Source of the DNA: CAWCKS01 sp963763485
GTDB taxonomy: Bacteria > Pseudomonadota > Alphaproteobacteria > Rhizobiales > Xanthobacteraceae
Assembly: GCA_963763485.1 (NCBI GenBank)
Contig: CAVXOW010000004.1
Coordinates: forward strand, 372,001-436,000
Length of the DNA: 64,000 bases
Reading direction: 5' to 3'
Numbering within the stretch: position 1 is the first letter of the stretch; each line of letters starts with the position of its first letter. This document shows positions 8,797 through 18,241 of this stretch, in pieces. The position numbers were made by a program, and so were the translations under genes. The notes beneath the pieces were generated by a model that ran no database searches, was not told the origin of the DNA, and saw only the letters and a program-made list of their open reading frames with translations.

Positions 8797-9436
8797 ATGT
8801 CGCAGCCGGTCCTGCTCCTGATCGCGCTCATCGTCGGCTACCTGCTCGGCTCGATCCCGTTCGGGCTTATCTTCACCCGGCTTGCCGGCACGCAGGATCT
8901 GCGCTCGATCGGCTCCGGGAATATCGGCGCGACCAACGTGCTGCGCACCGGGCGGCGCGGACTTGCCGCCGCGACGCTCGTCTGCGACGCGCTAAAGGGA
9001 GCCGCTGCGGTATGGCTTGCGAGATACCTTGGCGGGCCGGAAGCTGCCCCGATGGTTGCAGCGGTCGGCGCGTTTCTCGGCCACCTCTTCCCGGTCTGGC
9101 TCGGCTTCAAGGGCGGCAAGGGGGTCGCGACTTACATCGGCTGTTATCGGCCTGTTCTGGCCGGCGGCCATCGCTTTCTGCGTGCTCTGGCTGATCGTAG
9201 CGGTGGTCACGCGCTACTCATCGGCCTCGGCGCTGATCGCCAGCATCGCAATTCCCCTCCTGTTCTGGTGGCTTGGCCATCCCGCGCTTGCCGAGCTGTT
9301 CGCGCTGCTCACGGTGCTGTTGTGGTTCATGCACCGCGAGAACATCCAGCGGCTGCTCGCCGGCACCGAAGGCAAGATCGGCCAGACCGTCCCCGAGACG
9401 GCAGGCCACAACGGTGGACCGCCGCTTGGCGGATGA
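8797..9436 (+). pseudogene. plsY: Glycerol-3-phosphate acyltransferase PlsY, frameshifted
   Basis: PlsY is the membrane acyltransferase that moves acyl groups from acyl-phosphate to glycerol-3-phosphate, starting phospholipid synthesis. The first 115 codons read as normal PlsY (GYLLGSIPFGLI, RSIGSGNIGATNVLR, GFKGGKGVATYIG). At 9142-9145 the frame breaks, and the correct continuation (IGLFWPAAIAFCVLW, MHRENIQRLLAGTEGKIG) is in the next frame to a TGA at 9434. Four bases stand where two codons are expected, a net loss of two. Everything else looks intact, and the gene is normally essential where PlsB is missing, so a sequencing error is as likely as a real lesion. The ATG is preceded by GGAGGAAACGC-type sequence. 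Confidence 0.85.
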
Positions 9437-9489
9437 CGAAGAGACGCCCCCGGGACCAGCGCCAACGCAACGTTCGAGACGGGCTCAGC

Positions 9490-10191
9490 ATGAGCGTCGA
9501 CGACATCAAGGCCACCGTGAAAGTCTGCATGTTCGACCAATACGGCACGGTGGTCGACATGCAGGGCGGGCTGACGGCGATCGCGGCGCCGTTCCTGAAA
9601 GCAAAGGGCTGGAGTGGCGATCCAAATTCGTTCGTTACCTGGTGGCGGCGGACGCATTTCGAGAATTCGATGATCGACGCGCTCCTGCACAAGGAGCACA
9701 CGCCTTACCGGGTCATTGGCGAGCGTGCGGTGGCGCATGTGATGGACCGTGCCGGCATCAAACACACGAAGGACGAGATGCGTTACCTCGTCGGTGAGAT
9801 CGAGAAGCTCAAGCCGTTTCCGGAGGTGCCAGCCGCGCTCGACAAGCTGCGGACGAAGTACAAGCTCGTCGTGCTGTCGAACGGCGACCCCGACATGCTG
9901 GAGACGGCGAAGCAGTATCACAAGGTCGCGTTCGACCGCGTGATCTCGGTGGCCGAGGCGAAGTCGTTCAAACCGCATGTAGCGACCTACACCAAGGCAG
10001 CCGAACTGCTCGGCCTGCCCGTGGAGCAAATCCTTTTCGTCGCCAACCACGCCTTCGACTGCATCGGCGCGAAAGCCGCAGGGATGCGCACCGCGTTCGT
10101 CGACCGCCGCTGCCGCCCTTTTGGCGAAACGCCGCATCAACCGGATATTCTTGTGCCGACGATGACGGAGTTGGCCAACGCGATTGTGTGA
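9490..10191 (+). CDS. Haloacid dehalogenase, type II
   Basis: A 233-residue HAD-superfamily hydrolase resembling L-2-haloacid dehalogenases. It has nucleophile Asp16 in MFDQYGTVVD, VVLSNGDPDML (motif II), Lys in AKSFKP (motif III) and VANHAFDCIGAKAAGM (motif IV). It would cleave carbon-halogen bonds of short 2-haloacids or act on a related substrate. An open frame runs into it from upstream only because plsY is frameshifted, so the apparent 464-residue fusion is an artefact; the ATG at 9490 begins the real protein. No specific ribosome site is obvious. Confidence 0.85.
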   Translation: MSVDDIKATVKVCMFDQYGTVVDMQGGLTAIAAPFLKAKGWSGDPNSFVTWWRRTHFENSMIDALLHKEHTPYRVIGERAVAHVMDRAGIKHTKDEMRYLVGEIEKLKPFPEVPAALDKLRTKYKLVVLSNGDPDMLETAKQYHKVAFDRVISVAEAKSFKPHVATYTKAAELLGLPVEQILFVANHAFDCIGAKAAGMRTAFVDRRCRPFGETPHQPDILVPTMTELANAIV

Positions 10192-10271
10192 GGGTGGCGG
10201 CGCGGCGCGAGTTTCGCAAACCTCCACCAATCCCGGTTGTGCCACCTCGCCGATTACGCGATTATTCCGGC

Positions 10272-11390
10272 ATGGACGAACGGACCCGCACAATAGAACT
10301 CAGCGACACCGAGCGGCTCGACTGGCTGCAACTCATCCGGTCGGACAATGTCGGGCCGCGAACGTTCCGCGCGCTGCTTCGCCATTATGGCAGTGCGCGC
10401 GGCGCGCTTGCCGGCCTGCCCGACCTGGCGCGGCGCGGTGGCGCATCGCGGGCGCCGCGCGCCTATTCGCGCGAAGACGCGGAGAATGAAGTCACGGCGT
10501 TAAGGGGGCTCGGCGCGAGGCTCGTCGCATCGTGCGAAGATGGCTATCCGCCGCGGCTGGCACAGATTGATGACGCGCCGCCGCTGCTTGCCATAGCGGG
10601 CGATCCAGCGACGCTGATGCGCGACATGATCGCAATCGTCGGCTCGCGCAACGCGTCCGCCGCGGGCCAAAAATTCGCGCTGCAGCTCGCGCGTGATCTT
10701 GGCGAGGCTGGCTTCGTCATCATTTCCGGGCTCGCCCGCGGCATCGATCAGGCGGCGCATCGCGCGAGCCTTGCCACGGGCACGATTGCCGTTCTCGCCG
10801 GCGGCCATGCCCAAATCTATCCACCCGAGCATGAGCCGCTCTGCGCTGAGATCGTCGACCAGGGCGGCGCAGCGCTCTCGGAGATGCCCGTTGGCCATGC
10901 GCCGCGGGCGCGCGACTTTCCGCGGCGCAACCGGCTGATCTCGGGCGCGGCGCTCGGCGTGGTCATCGTGGAAGCCGCGCAGCGGTCGGGCTCGCTGATC
11001 ACCGCCCGGATGGCCGGTGAACAGGGCCGCGAGGTGTTTGCCGTGCCCGGCTCGCCGCTCGACCCACGTGCCGCTGGCGCCAACGACCTTCTGAAGCAGG
11101 GCGCGACGCTCGTGACCGAGGCGGCTGACATTATAAATGTGCTGACGCCGATCCTGGGCCGCCCGCTCGCGGGCTCGTTCGAGGAGCCGTCGGATGATCG
11201 AGAGGCAATCGAACCGCAGGCGTCTGAGCGCTCCAAAATCCTGGCCCTGCTCGGTCCGACACCCGTCAGCCTCGACGACCTGATCCGAATGTCAGGCGCG
11301 CCGCCGGCGGTGGTCCGTGCGGTGGTGCTGGAGTTGGAACTCGCCGGACACATCGAGCGTCTTGGCGGTGGTCTGGTGGGACTGGTTTAG
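10272..11390 (+). CDS. dprA: DNA-processing protein DprA
   Basis: DprA binds incoming single-stranded DNA and loads RecA during natural transformation. The 372-residue protein has the extended Rossmann core (IAIVGSRNASAAGQKFA, ISGLARGIDQAAH, VLAGGHAQIYPPE, FPRRNRLISG, SGSLITARMA) and a C-terminal winged-helix segment (SLDDLIRMSGAPPAVV...LELAGHIERLGGG). The ATG at 10272 gives the usual length; an upstream ATG at 10188 overlapping the dehalogenase stop would add 28 unlike residues. The dprA-topA-rnr order is common in this bacterial order. Confidence 0.95.
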   Translation: MDERTRTIELSDTERLDWLQLIRSDNVGPRTFRALLRHYGSARGALAGLPDLARRGGASRAPRAYSREDAENEVTALRGLGARLVASCEDGYPPRLAQIDDAPPLLAIAGDPATLMRDMIAIVGSRNASAAGQKFALQLARDLGEAGFVIISGLARGIDQAAHRASLATGTIAVLAGGHAQIYPPEHEPLCAEIVDQGGAALSEMPVGHAPRARDFPRRNRLISGAALGVVIVEAAQRSGSLITARMAGEQGREVFAVPGSPLDPRAAGANDLLKQGATLVTEAADIINVLTPILGRPLAGSFEEPSDDREAIEPQASERSKILALLGPTPVSLDDLIRMSGAPPAVVRAVVLELELAGHIERLGGGLVGLV

Positions 11391-11553
11391 CAACCAAGGC
11401 GTGCGCAAATCGGCCTCAACTGCCTACTTCTGCGTGTATGGCGGTCAGGCCACCATTTGACAGGATGGGTCGCGATCCCCATGTTCGCCCCCGAACGGGG
11501 ACCGGCGAGTCTCGTGCCACCGCCCCAACCATCTCCCAAGCTATTGGAAGTAA

Positions 11554-14295
11554 ATGAATATCGTCATCGTCGAGTCACCGGCGAAAGCCAAGACCATCAA
11601 TAAGTATTTGGGGTCTTCGTACTCCGTTCTGGCTTCGTTCGGGCACGTCCGGGACCTCCCGGCCAAGAACGGATCGGTCGATCCGGAAAATAATTTCAAC
11701 ATGGTTTGGGAAATCGATCCCAAAGCCCAGACTCGCCTGAACGACATCGCCAAGGCCCTCAAAGGTGCCGACAAGCTGATCCTCGCCACCGACCCCGATC
11801 GCGAGGGCGAGGCGATCTCCTGGCACGTCCTGGAAATCCTGAAAGAGAAACGCGCGCTCAAAGGCCAGCCGGTCGAGCGGGTGGTGTTCAACGCCATCAC
11901 CAAGCAGGCCGTCACCGACGCCATGAAGCAGCCACGCAAGATCGACGACGCGCTGGTTGACGCCTACCGGGCACGCCGCGCGCTCGATTATCTGGTCGGC
12001 TTTACGCTCTCGCCTGTCCTGTGGCGCAAGCTGCCGGGCGCGCGCTCGGCCGGCCGCGTGCAGTCGGTCGCGCTGCGGCTCGTCTGCGACCGCGAACTCG
12101 AAATCGAAAAGTTCGTGCCGCGCGAATACTGGTCGCTGATCGCAACCCTGGCGACGCCGCGGGGCGAAACATTTGAGGCGCGCCTCGTGGGCGCCGACGG
12201 CAAGAAAATCCAGCGGCTCGATATCGGTTCGGGCCAGGAAGCCGAGGACTTCAAGAAGGCGCTGGAGGCCGCGCAGTTCACGGTCGCAACCGTCGAAGCA
12301 AAACCGGCCAAGCGCCATCCCTACGCACCGTTCACCACCTCGACGCTGCAGCAGGAAGCGAGCCGCAAGCTCGGCTACGCGCCGGCGCACACCATGCGCA
12401 TCGCGCAGAGGCTCTATGAAGGCGTCGATATCGGCGGCGAGACCGTCGGCCTCATTACTTATATGCGAACCGACGGCGTCCAGATCGCGGGCGAAGCCAT
12501 TACGCAGGCCCGCCAGGTGATCGGCGAGGACTATGGCAACGCCTACGTGCCGGATGCACCGCGCGTGTACCAGACCAAGGCAAAGAATGCGCAGGAAGCC
12601 CACGAAGCGATCCGCCCGACCGACCTCAGCCGCCGGCCGCGCGATATGGCGCGCCGTCTCGATAGCGAGCAGGCCAAGCTCTACGAGCTGATCTGGCTGC
12701 GTACCATCGCAAGCCAGATGGAATCGGCGGAACTGGAACGCACCACCGTCGACATCACGGCGAAGGCCGGCGGACGCCTGCTCGAGCTGCGCGCCACCGG
12801 GCAAGTGGTGAAGTTCGACGGCTTCCTCGCGCTCTATCAGGAAGGCACCGACGACGCCTCCGATGACGATGACAGCCGGCGCCTGCCTGCGATGAGCCAG
12901 GGCGAAGCCCTGGCGCGCAAAGGCCTCGACGTCAGCCAGCATTTCACCGAACCGCCGCCGCGATTTTCCGAAGCCTCGCTGGTCAAGCGTATGGAAGAGC
13001 TCGGCATCGGCCGGCCCTCGACTTATGCCTCGATCCTGCAGGTGCTGAAGGACCGCGGTTACGTCAAGCTCGACAAGAAGCGCCTGCACGCCGAGGACAA
13101 GGGCCGCGTCGTCGTCGCGTTCCTGGAGAATTTCTTCGCACGCTATGTCGAATACGACTTTACGGCCTCGCTCGAGGATCAGCTCGACCGCATCTCGAAC
13201 AACGAGATTTCCTGGCAGCAGGTGCTGACCGACTTCTGGCGCGACTTCATCGGCGCCGTCGACGACATCAAGGATTTGCGCGTGGCGCAAGTGCTCGACG
13301 TGCTCGACGACATGCTCGGACCGCACATCTACGCGCCGCGCGAGGACGGCGGCGATCCGCGCCAATGCCCGAGCTGCGGCACCGGCAAGCTCAACCTGAA
13401 GGCCGGTAAGTTCGGCGCGTTCGTCGGCTGCTCGAACTATCCGGAGTGCCGTTACACGCGGCCGCTCGGCAATGGCGGCGACGCCGCAGCCGACCGCGTG
13501 CTCGGCAAGGATCCGGCAACCGATCTCGACGTCACGGTCAAGTCAGGCCGCTTCGGACCGTACATCCAGATCGGCGACCAGAAGGATGTCGCCGAAGGCG
13601 AGAAGCCCAAGCGCGCGGGCATTCCGAAAAACACCAATCCTGCGGACGTCGACCTGCCGCTGGCGCTGAACCTGCTCTCGCTGCCGCGCGAGGTCGGAAA
13701 GCATCCCGAGAGCGGCGAGCCGATCAAGGCCGGCATTGGCCGTTTCGGTCCCTACGTGCAGCACGAAAAAACCTACGCCAGCCTCGAGCAGGGCGACGAC
13801 GTCTTCACCATCGGCCTGAACCGGGCGGTGACGCTGATTGCGGAGAAAGTCGCCAAGGGCCCGGGCCGCGGCCGCTTCAAGGCCGACCCCGGAAAAGCGC
13901 TCGGCGACCATCCGAACGGCGGACCGATTGCGGTCAAGAACGGCCGATACGGCCCGTACGTCACCCATGACGGCACCAACGCGACGCTTCCCTCCGACCT
14001 GACTCCGGAGACGGTGACGTTGGCGCAGGCGATCGAATTGATCGATGCGCGCGCCGGCAAGGGCAAGCCGAAGCGCGGCAAGAAGGCGGCGACGGCGAAG
14101 GCCGCGGCGCCTGATGCAGCGACGGCAACGACACCCGCCAAGAAGCCGGCGAAGGTCGTCGGCCTGAAGACCGCGGCGAAAACCGCAACCAAGGCCGCGA
14201 AGAAATCCACGGCCAAGGCACGCGGCACCGTGACGGCGAAGGCGGCACCAGCGGCCGCAGAGAAGCCCGCGAAGAAGACCGCGGCCAAGCGGTAA
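11554..14295 (+). CDS. topA: DNA topoisomerase I
   Basis: Type IA topoisomerase that relaxes negative supercoils. The 913-residue protein has the Toprim domain (Glu7 in VIVESPAKAKTI; Asp80 and Asp82 in ATDPDREGE), catalytic Tyr303 in LITYMRTDG, and one four-cysteine zinc finger (from Cys605: CPSCGTG, then GCSNYPEC). It is followed by degenerate zinc-finger-like repeats (GRFGPYV twice and GRYGPYV) and a Lys/Ala-rich basic tail of roughly 75 residues, as is usual in alphaproteobacteria. No stop or frameshift is seen. rnr begins 17 bases downstream. Confidence 0.97.
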   Translation: MNIVIVESPAKAKTINKYLGSSYSVLASFGHVRDLPAKNGSVDPENNFNMVWEIDPKAQTRLNDIAKALKGADKLILATDPDREGEAISWHVLEILKEKRALKGQPVERVVFNAITKQAVTDAMKQPRKIDDALVDAYRARRALDYLVGFTLSPVLWRKLPGARSAGRVQSVALRLVCDRELEIEKFVPREYWSLIATLATPRGETFEARLVGADGKKIQRLDIGSGQEAEDFKKALEAAQFTVATVEAKPAKRHPYAPFTTSTLQQEASRKLGYAPAHTMRIAQRLYEGVDIGGETVGLITYMRTDGVQIAGEAITQARQVIGEDYGNAYVPDAPRVYQTKAKNAQEAHEAIRPTDLSRRPRDMARRLDSEQAKLYELIWLRTIASQMESAELERTTVDITAKAGGRLLELRATGQVVKFDGFLALYQEGTDDASDDDDSRRLPAMSQGEALARKGLDVSQHFTEPPPRFSEASLVKRMEELGIGRPSTYASILQVLKDRGYVKLDKKRLHAEDKGRVVVAFLENFFARYVEYDFTASLEDQLDRISNNEISWQQVLTDFWRDFIGAVDDIKDLRVAQVLDVLDDMLGPHIYAPREDGGDPRQCPSCGTGKLNLKAGKFGAFVGCSNYPECRYTRPLGNGGDAAADRVLGKDPATDLDVTVKSGRFGPYIQIGDQKDVAEGEKPKRAGIPKNTNPADVDLPLALNLLSLPREVGKHPESGEPIKAGIGRFGPYVQHEKTYASLEQGDDVFTIGLNRAVTLIAEKVAKGPGRGRFKADPGKALGDHPNGGPIAVKNGRYGPYVTHDGTNATLPSDLTPETVTLAQAIELIDARAGKGKPKRGKKAATAKAAAPDAATATTPAKKPAKVVGLKTAAKTATKAAKKSTAKARGTVTAKAAPAAAEKPAKKTAAKR

Positions 14296-14312
14296 GGAGA
14301 CGCATTGAGGTT

Positions 14313-16655
14313 GTGACCGTACCACGCGACGCACAAAAGAAGTTCCCATCGCAAGATGAGATCGTCGCCTTCATCCGCTCGCAACCTCGCGATGTCGGCA
14401 CCCGCGAAATCGCGCGGGCCTTTGGCCTGAAGAACGCCGACCGCGCCGAATTGCGCCGCATGCTGCGGGCGCTGGCCGACGACGGCGTTGTATCCCGCGG
14501 CACCACGAAGCGCCTGCATGCCGGCCACCTGCCCGATATCGTCGAAGCCGATGTCACCAGCCGCGACCGCGACGGCGAGTTGATCGCCGTTCCGGCCGAG
14601 TGGGACGACGAGCATGAGGCGGCACCGAAAATCCGCATCGTCACGCATCGGCGGGCACGGCCCGGCACCACCGCCGGCGTGGGCGACCGTGTCCTGCTGC
14701 GCATCGACAAGGACCAGGCTGACGACGTGGTCCAACTGCAGGGCCACGTCACAAAGATTCTCGAGCAGCAGCGTTCGCGCCTGCTCGGCATCTTCCGCGC
14801 GCTGCCCGACGGCAGCGGCCGCATGGTGCCGGTCGACAAGAAACAGCTGGGGCGCGAGATCGCGATCGCGGCTCACGACGCTGACGGCGCGCGCGACGGC
14901 GATTTGATCAGCGTCGAGTTGCGACGCAGCCGCGGGTTTGGCCTGCCTACCGGTCGTGTGCGCGACAAGCTCGGCTCGCTGAAGACCGAGCGCGCCGTTA
15001 GCCTGATCGCGATCCACGTCCACGACATTCCGAACGTTTTCCCACGCGAGGCGATCGCCGAGGCCGAAGGTGCGAGGCCTGCGGTACTGCAGGGCCGCGA
15101 GGACTGGCGCGATCTGCCGCTGGTTACCATCGACCCGGTCGACGCCAAGGATCACGATGACGCCGTGCATGCCGAGCCCGATACTGATCCGAACAATCGC
15201 GGTGGCTTCGTCGTCACGGTGGCGATTGCGGACGTCTCATTCTATGTGCGTCCGGGATCGGCGCTCGATCATGAGGCGCTCAAACGCGGCAACTCGGTGT
15301 ATTTCCCCGACCGCGTCGTGCCGATGCTGCCGGAGCGGATTTCCAACGATCTGTGCTCGCTGAAACCGTCAGAACCCCGCGGGGCGCTGGCCGTGCGCAT
15401 GATCATCGCCAAGGACGGCCGCAAGCGGAGTCACAGTTTTCATCGGGTGCTGATGCGGTCGGCGGCGAAGCTCTCTTACGAGCAGGCGCAGGCCGCGATC
15501 GACGGCCACCCGGACGATGTCACCGGCCCGCTGCTCGAGCCGATTCTGAAGCCGCTCTACGCGGCCTACCACTGCATCAAGCGCGCGCGCGACGATCGCG
15601 AGCCGCTTGATCTCGACCTGCCTGAGCGAAAGATCCTCCTGAAAGCCGACGGCACGGTCGATCGGATCGTCACGCCGCAGCGCCTCGACGCCCACCGGCT
15701 GATCGAGGAATTCATGATCCTGGCCAATGTCGCCGCAGCCGAGACGCTGGAGCAGCGTGCGTCGCCGCTGATCTATCGCGTCCACGACGAGCCGACGATG
15801 GAAAAAATCAACGTCCTGCAGGAAGTCCTGAAGACGCTCGACATCAACCTCGCCAAGGGCGGCGCGCTGCGCCCTGCCCTGTTCAATCGCGTGCTCGCGC
15901 AGGTGAAAGGCCATGACGCCGAGCCGCTGATCAACGAAGTCGTGCTGCGCTCGCAGGCGCAGGCCGAATACGCGTCCGAAAACTACGGCCACTTCGGCCT
16001 CAACCTGCGCCGCTACGCGCACTTCACCTCGCCGATCCGCCGCTATGCCGACCTCGTCGTGCACCGCGCGCTGGTCCGTGCCCTCGATCTTGGCGAGGGT
16101 GAACTGCCTGAGGGTCAGGGCGCAGAGGCGCTCGGCGAGGTGGCCGCCGAAATCTCGATGACGGAACGGCGCGCCATGAAGGCCGAGCGCGAGACCGCGG
16201 ACCGGCTGATCGCACATTTCCTGGCTGACCGCATCGGAGCGACGTTTACGGGCCGCATTTCCGGTGTGACCCGCGCAGGCCTGTTCGTAAAGCTGGAGGA
16301 TACCGGCGCCGATGGCTTCGTCCCCGCCCGCACGCTCGGCGCCGAATATTTCCAGTATGACGAATCGCGGCAGGCGATGATCGGCACGCGCAGTGGTGCC
16401 ATGCACCGGCTGGGTGACGTCGTTGAGGTTAAACTGGTTGAAGCCGCACCCGTTGCTGGCGCGCTCCGCTTCGAGCTCCTATCTAATGGCAGCCGACGAG
16501 AACCGACCGCTCGCAAGTCCCCCTTGAAAGCACGCGGCCGCCCGCGAAATGAAGCGGAACGGCCTGACCGCTCCAAGCCGAACCGCAAGGATCGACGCAA
16601 GGCCAAGGCGCAGCGTCGCGGCGGCAAGGCAAGCAAGGGCCAGAAGAAAAGGTAA
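14313..16655 (+). CDS. rnr: Ribonuclease R
   Basis: A 780-residue 3'-5' exoribonuclease that degrades structured RNA. In order it shows an N-terminal winged-helix region (EIARAFGLKNADRAELRRML), a cold-shock-type RNA-binding part, the RNB catalytic domain with DPVDAKDHDDAV (metal-binding aspartates) and HFTSPIRRYADLVVHRAL, a C-terminal S1 domain (GRISGVTRAGLFVKLEDTGADGFVP) and a Lys/Arg-rich tail. The start is a GTG at 14313. AAGGAG lies 13 bases upstream, rather far, and a nearer TGAGG is too close, so initiation may be weak or coupled to topA. Confidence 0.95.
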   Translation: MTVPRDAQKKFPSQDEIVAFIRSQPRDVGTREIARAFGLKNADRAELRRMLRALADDGVVSRGTTKRLHAGHLPDIVEADVTSRDRDGELIAVPAEWDDEHEAAPKIRIVTHRRARPGTTAGVGDRVLLRIDKDQADDVVQLQGHVTKILEQQRSRLLGIFRALPDGSGRMVPVDKKQLGREIAIAAHDADGARDGDLISVELRRSRGFGLPTGRVRDKLGSLKTERAVSLIAIHVHDIPNVFPREAIAEAEGARPAVLQGREDWRDLPLVTIDPVDAKDHDDAVHAEPDTDPNNRGGFVVTVAIADVSFYVRPGSALDHEALKRGNSVYFPDRVVPMLPERISNDLCSLKPSEPRGALAVRMIIAKDGRKRSHSFHRVLMRSAAKLSYEQAQAAIDGHPDDVTGPLLEPILKPLYAAYHCIKRARDDREPLDLDLPERKILLKADGTVDRIVTPQRLDAHRLIEEFMILANVAAAETLEQRASPLIYRVHDEPTMEKINVLQEVLKTLDINLAKGGALRPALFNRVLAQVKGHDAEPLINEVVLRSQAQAEYASENYGHFGLNLRRYAHFTSPIRRYADLVVHRALVRALDLGEGELPEGQGAEALGEVAAEISMTERRAMKAERETADRLIAHFLADRIGATFTGRISGVTRAGLFVKLEDTGADGFVPARTLGAEYFQYDESRQAMIGTRSGAMHRLGDVVEVKLVEAAPVAGALRFELLSNGSRREPTARKSPLKARGRPRNEAERPDRSKPNRKDRRKAKAQRRGGKASKGQKKR

Positions 16656-16661
16656 CGTTCG

Positions 16662-17123
16662 ATGCCATGGACCGACCAGAGCGCCGTTGCGCTGCCACGC
16701 CGCGATACCTGGACCGCGCTGGCGCGTGGTTTTGGCGGGCGCTGCCCGCACTGCGGCCACGGCAAACTGTTCCGCGCGTTCCTCAAAGTGACCGATCGCT
16801 GTGAAGCCTGTGGCGAGGATTTTTCCCATCAGCGCGCCGACGATTTTCCTGCCTACATTGTCATCCTGATCGTGGGCCACATCCTCGTTCCGATAGCGCT
16901 GCTGGTTGAGACGGAATTCTCACCGTCATATCCCGTGCAGCTTGCGGTATGGCTGCCCCTCGCCCTCGTCCTGTCTCTGGCGTTGCTCCAGCCCGTCAAA
17001 GGCGCCATTGTCGGACTGCAATGGGCTCTGCGCATGCATGGCTTCGGGGAATTGCCCGACGCCGATGCGATGCCTGGAAAGAACACTGATCTTGCCCGCA
17101 TGCCGGACGCCAGCCGGCGATAA
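16662..17123 (+). CDS. DUF983 family membrane protein
   Basis: A 153-residue protein with two CxxC pairs (CPHCGHG about residue 28 and CEACGED about residue 48) likely to bind zinc. Two hydrophobic segments follow (AYIVILIVGHILVPIALLV and LAVWLPLALVLSLALL). This is the DUF983 pattern. It begins six bases after the rnr stop and is followed by a Nudix gene, an arrangement I recognise from related genomes. The role is unknown. Confidence 0.88.
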   Translation: MPWTDQSAVALPRRDTWTALARGFGGRCPHCGHGKLFRAFLKVTDRCEACGEDFSHQRADDFPAYIVILIVGHILVPIALLVETEFSPSYPVQLAVWLPLALVLSLALLQPVKGAIVGLQWALRMHGFGELPDADAMPGKNTDLARMPDASRR

Positions 17124-17141
17124 GCACGACCCGGGGGTGAA

Positions 17142-17909
17142 ATGACCGAGACTGCGACTGAACCGAGACATCGCCCGAGTTATCGGGAGGATGAGACCAA
17201 GCATCCTTACTTTCGTCCCCGCGACGCCGCCACCCTGATCATTATCGATCGCAATCACGACACGCCAAAGGTCCTGGTCGGCAAACGCCACGACAAGGTC
17301 GTGTTCATGCCGTCGGCTTTCGTGTTCCCCGGTGGACGGGTTGATGCGAAGGACAACCGTATTCCGGTCGCCGACAAGGTCCCCGCCGAACTCGAAACGC
17401 GACTGCTCGAAGGCAGCCCGAAGATCTCGGCTGCGCGGGCGCGCGCGCTGGCGCTCACCGCCATTCGCGAGGCCTGCGAAGAGACCGGCCTGTGCATCGG
17501 CCGCAAGGTCGACGGTCACGACAAGCATCTGCCGAAGCTGATCGGCGGCTGGCAGCCGTTTGCCGAGGCAGGGCTGCTGCCCGATCCCTCCTCGCTGTTC
17601 CTGATCGCACGCGCGATCACCCCGCCCGGCCGCGTCAAGCGGTTTGATACGCGCTTTTTCACCACGGATGCGTCGGCGATCACTCACCGCGTTCCCGGCG
17701 TCGTCCACGCAGATGCCGAACTGGTGGAACTGGTATGGGTCGAGATCGACGCCAAGCCGCTGGCCGCGATGCATCCGATGACGGTGCAGGTGCTCGGCCA
17801 CCTGCGCAAGCGGCTCGCCACCGGCCCTTTGCGTCACGACGCACCGATCCCGTTCATGCATTTCTACGGCGGCAAGATGCAAACGGATACGCTGCCGGGA
17901 AACGCGTGA
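17142..17909 (+). CDS. Nudix hydrolase
   Basis: A 255-residue protein with the Nudix core: FVFPGGRVD (residues 63-71), an insertion, then AIREACEETGLCIG, which supplies the REx2EE metal-binding helix. Nudix enzymes cleave nucleoside diphosphates linked to another group; the expanded loop between the Gly-Gly and the REx2EE helix recalls the NUDT7/NUDT19-like group acting on CoA esters, but this is only a resemblance. It follows the DUF983 gene by 18 bases. Confidence 0.85.
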   Translation: MTETATEPRHRPSYREDETKHPYFRPRDAATLIIIDRNHDTPKVLVGKRHDKVVFMPSAFVFPGGRVDAKDNRIPVADKVPAELETRLLEGSPKISAARARALALTAIREACEETGLCIGRKVDGHDKHLPKLIGGWQPFAEAGLLPDPSSLFLIARAITPPGRVKRFDTRFFTTDASAITHRVPGVVHADAELVELVWVEIDAKPLAAMHPMTVQVLGHLRKRLATGPLRHDAPIPFMHFYGGKMQTDTLPGNA

Positions 17910-17934
17910 TTTCGTAGTAACTTAGGCAAAGATG

Positions 17935-17963
17935 CTTGACTTCTGGCGGTCGCTGGCTAGGTT
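17935..17963 (+). promoter_or_regulatory. Putative rpmG promoter
   Basis: CTTGAC (17935-17940) and TAGGTT (17958-17963) are 17 bases apart, a good match to the alphaproteobacterial housekeeping consensus at the -35 and a weaker one at the -10. It lies in the only gap between the Nudix gene and rpmG. Confidence 0.5.
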
Positions 17964-18008
17964 GCCGCCAAATTCAATCGCATCCGTTAAGCAAAGAGGA
18001 CTGTGACC

Positions 18009-18176
18009 ATGGCGAAGGCCGTCACCATCAAGGTCAAGCTGGTCTCCAGCGCCGACACCGGCTTCTACTATGTGGCCAAGAAGAATTCGCGCACCATGAC
18101 CGACAAGCTGGTCAAGAAGAAGTACGACCCTGTCGCCAAAAAGCACGTCGAGTTCCGCGAATCCAAGATCAAGTAA
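18009..18176 (+). CDS. rpmG: 50S ribosomal protein L33
   Basis: The 55-codon reading frame translates as L33: MAKAVTIKVKLVSSADTGF, YYVAKKNSR, KKYDPVAKKHVEFRESKIK. Length and sequence match the alphaproteobacterial protein, including the absence of the zinc-binding cysteines. The ATG follows AAGAGGACTGTGACC. It has its own promoter-like sequence upstream and a strong terminator 30 bases after the stop, so it is probably expressed alone. Confidence 0.97.
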   Translation: MAKAVTIKVKLVSSADTGFYYVAKKNSRTMTDKLVKKKYDPVAKKHVEFRESKIK

Positions 18177-18205
18177 TTTTTCGCTCTCTCGCTAAGCGCG
18201 AACGA

Positions 18206-18235
18206 AACGGAGCCGATCGGCTCCGTTTTTGTTTT
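18206..18235 (+). terminator. Rho-independent terminator after rpmG
   Basis: A nine-base-pair stem AACGGAGCC/GGCTCCGTT with a GATC loop is followed by TTTTGTTTT. It stops just before the convergent MFS gene's stop codon at 18242. Confidence 0.9.
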
Positions 18236-18241
18236 GCCATC

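Noticed and set aside
8797..10191. Apparent 464-residue fusion of PlsY and haloacid dehalogenase
   Set aside because: It arises only because plsY is frameshifted into the frame of the next gene; the middle part is unlike either family and the dehalogenase has its own ATG at 9490.
11575..13365. Minus-strand open frame of 596 codons opposite topA
   Set aside because: It mirrors topA codon structure; no family similarity and no ribosome site.
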